Shown: positions 52,521 to 62,582 of the stretch, piece after piece
How the letters are laid out: every line of letters starts with the position of its first letter
How positions within the stretch are numbered: the stretch's first letter is position 1
NCBI GenBank assembly: GCA_001600695.1
Contig: BCKQ01000011.1
Coordinates: 348,512-412,511, forward strand
DNA length: 64,000 bases
From: Ascoidea asiatica
Taxonomy: Eukaryota > Ascomycota > Saccharomycetes > Ascoideales > Ascoideaceae
Direction of reading: 5' to 3'
Notes under the pieces: model-generated
Databases searched by the model: none
What the model saw: the letters and a program-made list of their open reading frames with translations, nothing else
Told to the model about the DNA's origin: nothing
Translations under genes and position numbers: made by a program

Positions 52521-54641
52521 ATGAGTATCCCATTTGGTCTTGATTTAGGTAATAATAATTCTGTTATTGCAGTTGCTCGTAATAGAGGTATTGATATTAT
52601 TGTTAATGAAGTTTCAAATAGATCAACTCCAACTTTAGTTGGTTTTGGTAGAAAAAATCGTTTAATTGGTGAAAGTGCAAAAAATCAACAAAATTCAAAT
52701 GTTAAAAATACTGTAGGAAATTTTAAAAGAATTTTAGGTAAAAATTTTAATGAAGATGATTTAAATATTGAAGAAAAATATTTTAATCATATTCCTTTAA
52801 TTAAAACTAATAATAATAAAATTGGTACAAAAATTAAATTTTTAGGTAAAGATAAAGAATTAAATTCTATTCAATTAATGGCAATGTATATTAATAAAAT
52901 TAAAGATATTACTATAAAAGAAGTTAAAGGTAAAATTAATGATATTGTAATTGCAGTTCCTGTTTGGTATACTGAAGTTCAACGTCGTGCAATTTCTGAT
53001 GCTGCAATTATTGCTGGTTTAAATCCAGTTAGAATTGTTAATGAAGTTACTGCTGCTGCTGTTGGTTATGGTGTATTTAAAGCATCTGATTTACCTGATG
53101 AATCAAAAAATATTGCATTTATTGATATTGGACATTCATCATATACAGTTTCAATAATTTCAATTAAAAAAGGTGAATTAAAAGTTTTAAGTACAGCTTA
53201 TGATAAACATTTTGGTGGTAGAGATTTAGATTTTACAATTACTGAATTTTTTGCAAATCAATTTAAAACAAAATATAATATTGATATTAAAACAAATCCA
53301 AAAGCATATTTAAGAGTTTTAACAGCTTGTGAAAAATTAAAAAAAGTTTTATCTGCAAATACTCAAGCTCCAATTAATATTGAAAGTTTAATGAATGATA
53401 TTGATGTTTCAAGTTCATTATCAAGAAATGAATTTGAAGAATTAATTGAACCTTTAATTTTAAAAATTTCAAAACCAATTGAAGAAGCTTGTAAACTTGC
53501 AAATATTAAACCAATTGATGTTGAATCGATTGAAGTTATTGGTGGTTGTACAAGAGTACCAATAATTAAAACAAAAATTTCTGAAATTTTTAATAAATCA
53601 TTATCATTTACATTAAATCAAGATGAAGCTATTGCTAGAGGTTGTGCATTTATTTGTGCAATTCATTCACCAACTTTAAGAGTTAGACCATTTAAATTTG
53701 AAGATTATAATCCAAATTCAATTACTTATTTTTGGGAAGAAGATGGTGAAGATATTGATCATATGGAAGTTTTTAAAAAAGGTTGTTCATATCCATGTGC
53801 AAAAATTATTACATTATTTAGAACAAAAGATTTTCAAATTGGTGCAAGATATAGTAATATAAATGAATTACCAAAAGGTACACCAGAAATTATTGCAAAA
53901 TGGAATATTAAAGGTATTGAATTAGAAAAAGAAAATGAAGCAATAAGTTGTAGATTAAAATTAAGATTAGATCCTTCTGGATTTGCATCAGTTGATAAAG
54001 CATATACAGTTATTGAAAAATTAGTTAAAGAAGAAATTGTAAATTCAGAATCTAAAGAAGGTGATGAACCAATATTTAAAGAAGTTAAAAAAATGGTTAA
54101 AAAACAAGATTTAATTATTGAAGGAGAATTTTTAAAATTATCAGATAAAGAAATTAGTGAATATATTGAAGAAGAAAATTCAATGGTTATGGAAGATAAA
54201 TTAGTTTTTGATACAGAAGAACGTAAAAATAATTTAGAAGAATATATATATGATTTAAGAGGTAAATTAGATGATAAATATTCAAAATTTGCAAGTGATG
54301 AAGAAAAAAATAAATTAAATGAAATGTTAACAAAAACTGAAGATTGGTTATATGATGAAGGTTTTGATAGTACTAAAGCTCGTTATATTGCAAAATATGA
54401 AGAATTAGCTTCATTAGGTAATTTAATTAAAGGTAGATATATGGCAAAAGAACAAGAAAAAAGAGATGCAATTAGAGCAAAAGAAGAATCAAAAAGAGCA
54501 GAAAAAATTGCAGAAAAAATGGCAGCAGATAGAAAAGCAAGAAATGAAGAAGTTCCAAATAAAACTGAAGAAAAAAAAGTTGAAAATGAAAATAAAAAAG
54601 ATTCAGAAGGTGATCTTGATATGACTGAAGAATTAGATTAA
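52521..54641 (+). CDS. SSE1: Hsp110 chaperone / Hsp70 nucleotide exchange factor
   Basis: A 706-residue cytosolic Hsp110 (yeast Sse1 has 693 as I recall). It releases ADP from Ssa and Ssb Hsp70s and holds unfolded protein. The nucleotide-binding domain (to about 385) shows [19 protein letters not shown] (phosphate 1), [26 protein letters not shown] (phosphate 2) and [15 protein letters not shown] (adenosine). The start is [14 protein letters not shown], as in other Sse proteins. The substrate-binding part carries the Hsp110-type acidic inserts, followed by the helical lid ([20 protein letters not shown], then [20 protein letters not shown]). The C-terminus is Lys/Glu-rich and ends in DLDMTEELD. 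An Hsf1 site and a TATA run precede it. Confidence 0.97.
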   Translation: MSIPFGLDLGNNNSVIAVARNRGIDIIVNEVSNRSTPTLVGFGRKNRLIGESAKNQQNSNVKNTVGNFKRILGKNFNEDDLNIEEKYFNHIPLIKTNNNKIGTKIKFLGKDKELNSIQLMAMYINKIKDITIKEVKGKINDIVIAVPVWYTEVQRRAISDAAIIAGLNPVRIVNEVTAAAVGYGVFKASDLPDESKNIAFIDIGHSSYTVSIISIKKGELKVLSTAYDKHFGGRDLDFTITEFFANQFKTKYNIDIKTNPKAYLRVLTACEKLKKVLSANTQAPINIESLMNDIDVSSSLSRNEFEELIEPLILKISKPIEEACKLANIKPIDVESIEVIGGCTRVPIIKTKISEIFNKSLSFTLNQDEAIARGCAFICAIHSPTLRVRPFKFEDYNPNSITYFWEEDGEDIDHMEVFKKGCSYPCAKIITLFRTKDFQIGARYSNINELPKGTPEIIAKWNIKGIELEKENEAISCRLKLRLDPSGFASVDKAYTVIEKLVKEEIVNSESKEGDEPIFKEVKKMVKKQDLIIEGEFLKLSDKEISEYIEEENSMVMEDKLVFDTEERKNNLEEYIYDLRGKLDDKYSKFASDEEKNKLNEMLTKTEDWLYDEGFDSTKARYIAKYEELASLGNLIKGRYMAKEQEKRDAIRAKEESKRAEKIAEKMAADRKARNEEVPNKTEEKKVENENKKDSEGDLDMTEELD

Positions 54642-56730
54642 ATTTTGTTTTTTTTTATTTATAAATTTCTTATTTCAATTGTTTATTAAATCATTTTATT
54701 GATTGATCAATAGATTTATATCAAAACTAAAATTTAGAAATTAAATTAATTAAATTAATTAAATAAATTAAATAAATTAAATAAATTTAAATTTTTTTAT
54801 TCATTATATTGTTATTGTTTATATAATTATTCCTCTTATAAATCAAAATTAAATTAAATTAAATTCTTATACAATATATACTGTATAGTATGTATTAGAC
54901 TAGGCAATGAAGTTCCGGTCATTGTTTTTCCCCATTTTGATTTCTTGATTATTTGAATGTATGCAACCGGGGAGTAATTTCCCGAAACTGGTCTTGGCAC
55001 ATGACATCAGAGAAATTTTGATTTTTTGTAATATTTTTTTAAAGCATTTCGGGCAAAACAATGCTAAAGTGCCGGTACATGATCTACCGCAAAAGAGTCA
55101 AAACACAAGAAATTGAAAGCGTTAACGGTGTCAGGAGAACAGTTTCCGGTATGGTAAATACCAAGAAAAGTCGGAACTGGAAGATTATTTCGATCCTTGT
55201 TTCAGAGCCCACAGCACTGGTACTGGTACTGGTACTGGTACTGAGACAATAAACCCAGGACAATGGTCTCAGCCAGTGCAATGGATCCCGTGGCTGACGC
55301 TCTCTGACAGACCCCGAAGTGCATGCTAAAACGTACCCCCGCCTGTGTGGCAAAACTTGCCACGCCAGCGCCGTTTGCGAGGCCGAGGACATCCTGCGTC
55401 CAGCCCCTGAGGAAACCAGCAGCTTCGGAAGCAGTGTTCCTATCGCGCACACACCAACGCCAGCCTGCAGTCTCAGCACGCCAGCCCGGTTACCCTCCGC
55501 TTTCACTTTTAGCGCACGATGCTCTCGTGCTTTCTCTGGGAGGGTTTCACTGCCTTTATCTGGCTGTAGCTGGTTTTATCTCGATTTATCTTGATTTTTC
55601 TGTTGTGTTTTGCTCTGTCAGTGTTTTGTCAGTGTTTTGCCAGTGTGTTTCCAGCGCAATAACAGCGCATTAACACTCTTATCTCACTGCGCGCAGAACC
55701 GTTGAGATATTTGTCATTTGAGCGCGCTGTGGCTTCACTACTATCCTTTCTACTACTGTTACTGTTATTACTGCTATTTTCTCTTCTTTCTCTGTTTTGT
55801 TCTTAGATTTTAGGTGCTTCTGTTCCGAAATCATGAAAATCATCAAAACTTTCTTTCTCTCAACGCTTTTTTTTAACTCCAAACTCATCAATTTCACTAA
55901 TTTTTCAATAAAGTTACTTTATTTTTAATAATTTTCAATGATTTTTCATTAAATTTCATTAAATTTCATTAAATTTCATTATTTCAACTCTTTCTTTTCA
56001 ATTTCTATTACTTTGTCTGTCGGATTCTCTTTCAATTACTTTGTTTTTTTTTTCTTTTTTGTTCCATTTTTACGCATATTTCCTTTAGAATAATTAAAAT
56101 ATATAAGAAAAATATAAAAAAAAAAAAAAAAAAATTTGTGTCCTGCATAAACTTAGAAATTTTAGATTCCTTAACAGATCTCATCCTTATTTATTTATTT
56201 ACTTTATTTATTTATTTATTTATTTATCAATCAATCACTTTACTTTACTAAGTAAATAATTCATTTTATCATCAAGTTAAAAAGCCGAACAAAATAATAA
56301 CAAAAACAATAATATTGAATAAAATTATGAAAAAAAAAAAATCTAATTAAAAATGATAATTTTAACTATACTTTAATTTTAAATATTAGTACTCAATTGA
56401 ATTATAATTTTATCTAGATCAATTTTTTTTTAACATTATAAATATCTTCAATTATATCTTTTTTTAAAAAAATTAAATATTTCTAATATATATTTTAAAT
56501 TAATTCATTTTATTTATTATTTATTATTTATTATTTATTATTTAATTCAAATTAATATACCAGTATATAATATACTATTATAACAATATATAATATATAT
56601 ATTTATATATATATATATATATATAATTATATCTAGAATTTATAAAATTTCAAATTTATAATATCAAAGAAATTAAAAAAAATAAAAAATAAAAAATAAA
56701 AAAGAAAAAAAAAGAGAATAATTATTAAAA
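54642..56730. other. 2.1 kb ZRC1 upstream region with large GC-rich island
   Basis: A TTAAA(T)-type repeat follows SSE1 (about 54743-54785). The most extended G+C-rich island of the window runs from about 54900 to 55720, with an ACTGGT array (55216-55239). Its long open frames overlap on both strands and match no family I know. After 55900 come ATTTCATTAA repeats (55945-55985), A-runs, TTTA repeats and finally TATATA tracts (56586-56628), the probable ZRC1 promoter. No Zap1-type site (ACCTTNAAGGT) was found. Confidence 0.5.
55216..55239. repeat. (ACTGGT)4 hexanucleotide repeat inside a GC-rich island
   Basis: Four perfect copies of a six-base unit plus a partial fifth, in DNA that shows no recognisable protein-coding family. 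Confidence 0.85.
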
Positions 56731-58206
56731 ATGCCTAAAATAGGAAAATTAAATGTTACAAAAAAAACAGTGAAATTAGCACTTTTCCTTTTAATGGATC
56801 TTGCTTTTTTTTTCGCAGAAATTGTTGTTGGATATATGGTTAATTCATTATCTTTAATTGCAGATTCTTATCATATGATGAATGATATAGTTTCATTAAT
56901 AATTGCAATTTGGGCAACTGAACAAAAAAAGAAAGCTGCAACAAATAATTATACTTATGGTTGGCAAAGAGCAGAAATTTTAGGTGCTTTATCAAATGCT
57001 GTTTTTTTATTAGCTTTATGTTTTTCAATTTTATTAGAAGCAATTCAAAGATTTGCAACTATTGAAGAAGTTAAAAATCCAAAATTAGTTTTAATTGTTG
57101 GTTGTGCAGGTTTAGCTTCAAATACAATTGGTTTATTATTATTTCATCAACATGGTCATTCTCATGGTGGTGGAGGTGGACATTCTCATTCTCATGGTGG
57201 TTCTTCTAAAAAAGATAAAAAAGAGAAAACTTTAAAAGATAAATCTTCAAATTTAAAAACAATTACTGAATCTAAAGAACAAGAAGATGATCATCATGAT
57301 CATGATCATGATCATGGTCATTCTCATTCAAATGAAGAACATTCTCATGGTGATTCTCATGATCATGGACATACTCATTCTGATGAAAAACATGCTCACT
57401 CTGATGATACTATAAATGAACATTCTGATGAAAAACATACTCACTCCGATTCTCATGATCACGATCATGAACATGAACATTCTCATTCTGATAATCATGA
57501 TCACTCTCATGGTGATTCTCATGGTGATTCTCATGATCATGGTCATACTCATGATATTGAAAATAATCATGATCATGATGAACATGATCATGATCATGAT
57601 CATGTTGAAAAACAAGCTAAAAATAAAAGTTTAAATATGAAAGGTGTCTTTATTCATGTTCTTGGTGATGCTTTTGGTAATATTGGTGTTATAGTAAGTG
57701 CTGCAATAATTTGGAAAGTTAAAGCAAAATGGAGATTTTATTTTGATCCTTTAATGTCTGTAATTTTAGTTATACTTATTTTTTTCTCTGCTGCTCCATT
57801 AGTTAAAGATTCTTCAAAAATTTTATTACAAGCAACTCCTGTTGATATGGATGCTGATAATGTTCAATTAGCTATATTAAAATTACCAAGAGTTGTTTCT
57901 GTTCATGATTTCCATATTTGGAATTTAACTGAAGATGTTGTAATTTGTTCATTTCATGTTGATTTAGCTGCTCCTCCAGAAGCTTTTAATGAAATTAGTA
58001 TTCAAATTAAAAAACTTTTACATAAATATGGCATTCATACTGCAACTATTCAACCTGAATTTAATCAATCTTTAAGTGATAATGATTCTCAATTAACTCG
58101 TATTGCAACTGGTCCAGTTATTTATGGTTCAATTAATAATGGTGATTCAAAATGTTTTGTTGATGATACTCTTGGTTGTAATGCAGTTGATTGTATTGAA
58201 GAATGA
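56731..58206 (+). CDS. ZRC1: Vacuolar zinc transporter (Zrc1/Cot1-like CDF)
   Basis: A 491-residue cation diffusion facilitator that moves Zn2+ (and Co2+) into the vacuole in exchange for protons. Both intramembrane metal half-sites are intact: D45SYHMMND52 in the second span (H48xxxD52) and H309VLGD313 in the fifth. Six membrane spans can be drawn, for example LALFLLMDLAFFFAEIVVGY and ALSNAVFLLALCFSILLEAI. Between spans four and five lies an unusually long loop (about 137-300) packed with HSHSHG, HDHDHDHGH and similar units. The cytosolic C-terminal domain has PRVVSVHDFHIWNLTEDVVI and HTATIQPEF. Yeast Zrc1 is 442 residues as I recall; the excess here is mostly His loop. The window also carries the partner-type CDF gene ZRG17 at its left edge. 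Confidence 0.95.
   Translation: MPKIGKLNVTKKTVKLALFLLMDLAFFFAEIVVGYMVNSLSLIADSYHMMNDIVSLIIAIWATEQKKKAATNNYTYGWQRAEILGALSNAVFLLALCFSILLEAIQRFATIEEVKNPKLVLIVGCAGLASNTIGLLLFHQHGHSHGGGGGHSHSHGGSSKKDKKEKTLKDKSSNLKTITESKEQEDDHHDHDHDHGHSHSNEEHSHGDSHDHGHTHSDEKHAHSDDTINEHSDEKHTHSDSHDHDHEHEHSHSDNHDHSHGDSHGDSHDHGHTHDIENNHDHDEHDHDHDHVEKQAKNKSLNMKGVFIHVLGDAFGNIGVIVSAAIIWKVKAKWRFYFDPLMSVILVILIFFSAAPLVKDSSKILLQATPVDMDADNVQLAILKLPRVVSVHDFHIWNLTEDVVICSFHVDLAAPPEAFNEISIQIKKLLHKYGIHTATIQPEFNQSLSDNDSQLTRIATGPVIYGSINNGDSKCFVDDTLGCNAVDCIEE
57163..57610 (+). repeat. His/Asp-rich coding repeat in the ZRC1 loop
   Basis: An in-frame irregular array of CAT-GAT and CAT-TCT units encoding HD and HS pairs. It gives a long cytosolic metal-binding loop, which in yeast Zrc1 is the place where zinc is handed to the transporter. 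Confidence 0.85.
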
Positions 58207-58894
58207 TTTATTTAATCATATATTCTCTAAACATTTCATAATCATTGTTTTTTTCTTTTTTTATTATTATTTATATAAATTTTATTATTGTTAATACCAA
58301 AAAATTAACTTGAAATTTAATACTAATTTATTCATTTTCTTTTCTCACTCTTTTTTTTCTTTTCTCTTTTCTCTTTTCTCTTAAAAATTTTTGTTGAATT
58401 TAAAATTTCCTATAATATAAGATTTTAAAATTATCTACTTTTAATAAAAATATTTCAAATTCATTCAATCAATTTATTCTTCAATTCATTTCTTATTCGA
58501 ATTCTGTAATTATTAAAAAAGTTTCTTCGATGATTGATTATATTTATTAGATTGATAACGTAATTAATTATATAACCATTTGCTTTTTCATTTACCCGGC
58601 ATTTCAACAATAGCTCAGGCAGCGTTTGAAATATGCTAAAATACGCCGTAAGACACATGTTGACGCAGGCTTACCTCTGGCCACCGCGCCGCGCAGAGGC
58701 TCAGAATAATTCATAAACGTTAGCAAAATTAAGGAGAAACATTTTTACTAAATAAAAGTAATTGATTAATATTGATGATTAAATCTATCAATTGTCAGAA
58801 ATGTGATTAAAATCATCATTAACCAACACTCTAAAGACAATAATAATAATAATAATAATAATTATATATCTATCACAAATATCATTGAAAGAAA
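58207..58894. other. Intergenic region with small GC-rich patch
   Basis: T-rich ZRC1 3' DNA with (CTCTTTT)n near 58343-58380. A compact G+C-richer patch lies at about 58590-58705 (ACATGTTGACGCAGGC, then GGCCACCGCGCCGCGCAGAGG). An (AAT)n tract at 58841-58861 is in the leader of the next gene. No gene is seen. Confidence 0.5.
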
Positions 58895-60040
58895 ATGAAT
58901 GATTTTGCTTTATTGTTATTAATTACTTTATTAATTATTCTCCTAAGTTTGAATGAAAAATATCAGAATTTATTAACTCAAACAAATTTTAATAGAAAAA
59001 TCTTAGATAAAAATAGTTCAATTAAAAAAGAGTCCAATTCAAAAGACTCTAGGTCAAAAGAGTTGGCACTAATTGAAGATAATATCTCATCATTTTCAAC
59101 TTCAATAAAATTAAATTCTGATGAATCTAATATTAGTAATAAAAGTACTAACATCATTAAGCATAGAGAATTCAATAAAGATGAATTGAAATTTCAAATA
59201 AATGAAGTTTTGAAAAATGAAAGAATTGAATTAAGAAAATCTTTAACAAAGGATATATCCATAATCATTAAAGATTTAATAAATAATAAAGATAATGATA
59301 AAAGAAATGAGATTTTGAAAATTGAAAAAGAAATTGAAGAAATTAAAATTTTAGAAAAAGAAAAAATACATCATTCAAATTTAAAAATTGATAATGAAAT
59401 TTTATTAAACAATTTTAAAAAAATTACTTTAGAAAATGAAAAAATTTTATCTGAATTAAATGAATCTAAAACTCAAAATAATTTTCTTTCAAAAACTTTA
59501 ACAGAATCTAAAAATGAAAATGAATCTTTATTATTTAAATTAAATGAATCTAAAATTGAAATTAATGAATTAAATAATCATATTAAATTATTAAATTATA
59601 AAATTTCTGATTTAACTTCTTTAATTAATACTAACAATAGTTTAAATGAAAATCCTTATTCAAATATCAATGATATTGATATTTCTGATTTAAATAGTGA
59701 TTCAAATCAAAATCATTTTTCATTATCTTCTTCAGATACTCTTATAGAAAATTCTTCAAATTTAAACACTAATACAAAACCTAAACCAAATTTGAATATA
59801 AGTTTAAATTCAAATTTAAAATCATTTTCACTTCCAACTACTCATAATAATATTACAAAATATACTTCTGATAGTAATTATATAACTGTTCCAAACTCAA
59901 TACAAAAAACTAATGATTCAAATATTTACCTTTTAAATTTTGATTTTCATGATTTTAAAAATATTATTTGGAGTTTAAAAAAAGCCTTAAGTGATAGTCT
60001 TTGGCGAAGAAATGAAGCTTCAACTATTATTCAGGTTTAA
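58895..60040 (+). CDS. Membrane-anchored coiled-coil protein of unknown function
   Basis: A 381-residue protein, not recognised. It begins with a hydrophobic stretch (FALLLLITLLIILLSL, residues 4-19) that could be a signal anchor. A Ser/Lys-rich region and a long coiled coil follow (about 85-240: LKNERIELRKSLTKDIS, KIEKEIEEIKILEKEKIHH, FKLNESKIEINELNNHIKLL). Repeated LNESK units occur in the coil. The C-terminal 100 residues are Asn/Ser-rich and end in FKNIIWSLKKALSDSLWRRN, a more conserved-looking segment. The layout fits a tether on the ER, nuclear or mitochondrial outer membrane, which is a guess. The ATG is preceded by GAAA in an A-rich leader. Confidence 0.65.
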   Translation: MNDFALLLLITLLIILLSLNEKYQNLLTQTNFNRKILDKNSSIKKESNSKDSRSKELALIEDNISSFSTSIKLNSDESNISNKSTNIIKHREFNKDELKFQINEVLKNERIELRKSLTKDISIIIKDLINNKDNDKRNEILKIEKEIEEIKILEKEKIHHSNLKIDNEILLNNFKKITLENEKILSELNESKTQNNFLSKTLTESKNENESLLFKLNESKIEINELNNHIKLLNYKISDLTSLINTNNSLNENPYSNINDIDISDLNSDSNQNHFSLSSSDTLIENSSNLNTNTKPKPNLNISLNSNLKSFSLPTTHNNITKYTSDSNYITVPNSIQKTNDSNIYLLNFDFHDFKNIIWSLKKALSDSLWRRNEASTIIQV

Positions 60041-62582
60041 AAGAAATTTTTTTTATCTCTATAGATTTGCTTTTATAAAAAATTTCATATAAAAAAACAA
60101 AAAAAATATCATTCATTGATATATAATTCAGTAGTAATAATAATAGTAATAATAATAATAATGGGTATATGGTTATAATTTTACATTATTTTTATACCTT
60201 AAAATTGTCAATTTTTTTTTTTATAGTTCAAATTCAATTCTTCTTATTTAAAATAATTTTTAAATTTTCATTTTCAAACCATATACTTACTGTATTTACA
60301 GATAAATATACTTTGATTTTTTTTAAAAACCATTTATAGATATTTTCCCCTAATAGCGCATTAAGATGTTTTTATAAATTTGTCTATACAACAATAAAAT
60401 CATGTAGAGTGATAGAATTGCCATTTACTAGTTTTCAATTCATTTGAAATAAAAAAAAGTTTAAAATTTTTATTCTAAAAGTATTCTTTTTATTTTGATT
60501 TTAGTTCGTTTATGAAAGCTGACCATTTTATTGGGGTACTATAATCATATACAATAATTCTGGAATATATATAGATTTCATTATTTGTTTCCAAATTAAG
60601 AAAAAAATTAAAGGGTTTTCAATTGAGTCTCATGTTTTGATTATATTACAATTATCTTGATCTCATTCTATAATTATATTACAACTATCTTTCATATTTG
60701 CTTATTGTTTTTCTATGAAAGTTTTAAGATAAATTAAAAAAGTGAAAGCAATGGAAAATATTATAACCATTGGATGATGGGATTTAACAACTCAATCAAA
60801 AAAGTAATACCTTATAATCACTAAAGTGAAAATTTTCATTCGAAGATATTTAAGATTGGGCTAAATGAAACCCAAATTGTGCTTAAAGACGTCGGATTAT
60901 GCAGGGTCTTGTTTTAGCTTGCGAATCCTTGTTGTTGATCCAAATTTGTGGAATTAGTCCCAAATTCCAAGGTATAAGCGATAGCCTACATAATGTATAT
61001 TCCAAGATATAATATGTATTTAAGATATTCTTATCTACGAAACATCAATTAAAATAAATATTTGCTCATTGTAAATGAAGAACGAAATATTAAAAGTTCA
61101 AAAGATTAAAAAAATAATACTTTTATAACTTAAAGATTCTTTTGGAGAATAAGCACGTGAGGTAAATTAATATTACGTCTGAAATCTTTTCAATATTCTT
61201 CAAAAGCACTTGACCAGCCCTAATTATTCTGCGCCAAGGCAAAGTATTTTGCCCTGTTAATACTAGTTGATGACTAAGAATTTATTTTATTTTTGAGGCT
61301 ACTTGATCCTTCCTAATAACCGATAGCCTGTGTAAATGTTTTTCCGACGGAAATCTTCGGGAGAAAATAATTTGGGAAACGAATCCAGTTCAAAATTCGG
61401 CCCAAACAAGACAGTGAAATAGTCAGAGAGGCCTTCTGTAAGAGTCCTCATGCATGATCATCGGACTTTTTTTGTGAAAATAGGGTGAAATCGGAGCATT
61501 GAGCAGACCAATAGAAAACAGCCTCTGGACCCATCTTCGGAGAAGGCTTTTTAATCTGCGGGTTACTAGTGACCCGCTTACTGTACCGTTAGAATGCAGT
61601 TCCAGGCAGGGTTTCCGGCTGTTTTTTTCAATGTGAAAAAATTGCAGTTTTTCATATGAATACAAAATAAAACATCCAGTTCACTAAATTGTTTTACGGT
61701 ATTTATCATTCATTCTTGACTAAAAATCATTTAATGTAAATCAAAAGGACTCGAGTAACAATACAGTAAAATTACTCTAGATTGACAAAATAACGTAATA
61801 TTTTGATTTAGTACGAAAATAATGGTAATGATTATAATATTTAGTCCTCGTTTGATTGAAAACTGCTGTTCTTCGTCTGATATTCTTTGGGACCTGAAGT
61901 ATGGGGTTGGATCATCACTGAGCATTTCAACTTGTTTTGTTTTTTGTTTGATTCAATTGATAGTTATGATTTAAGAACAGGACTTTGATTAAGAATTTAA
62001 AGAAAGAATCAACGAGAATAAAAATCATGTTAAATAATTACTTTCTTACAATTGATTTTAAGTAATGGATATTTGAGATAAAGAAAAACGTACATTCATA
62101 GTAAATTATTTAAAAAAAAAAAGATAAATAAAAAAGTAAGGATTAAAAATTAATCGATTTTTGTAAAGATTTAGTAATTAAAAATTGAAATTAACAAATA
62201 AAAAGTGAAAAAAACAAATAAAAGAGTTCAATGCATCATTATAAAAAAATGTACGATCATTTAAATAAAAAAATTAAATAAGATAATTGAAAATTAATTA
62301 AACTTAAGAGTAAAACACAGAATATAGAATAAATTAAGTAGGAACTGTATTAGTTTATTTTTTTTTTGGTGGTCATTATTATTATAATCTTTTTGATAAA
62401 TTCATTTTGAAAATGAATTTTGAACAAACATTAACTTAATGACTGAATATTTTTTAAAAGTCTACTAGTTTTGATAGTTGATTTTTTTTTAAAAGAAATG
62501 AAGTTGTAAAAATAAGAAATAAAAAAAGAGAAAATGATTGAAATATTAATGAAAGTTTTGAATTAATTAATTTTAAAGATTT
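60041..62582. other. 2.5 kb convergent region with GC-rich island
   Basis: It lies between two 3' ends, so it is not a promoter of either flanking gene. An E-box AAGCACGTGA is at 61151-61160, CCCTAATTATT at 61218, and G+C-richer DNA at about 61300-61640 with a 20-base near-palindrome at 61558-61577. Its size and composition could hide an RNA gene or a short unrecognised gene, but I found no tRNA box pair or protein family. Confidence 0.5.
61558..61577. repeat. Near-perfect 20-base palindrome
   Basis: Two ten-base arms meet without a loop: GCGGGTTACT and AGTGACCCGC. Only one base pair differs from a perfect palindrome (T opposite G). Such a site suits a dimeric DNA-binding protein, or could extrude a short cruciform. 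Confidence 0.7.

Noticed and set aside
55061-55673. Several overlapping open frames of 60-140 codons on both strands in the GC-rich island
   Set aside because: They overlap each other in different frames, show no family, and open frames are expected where G+C is high because stop codons are A+T-rich.
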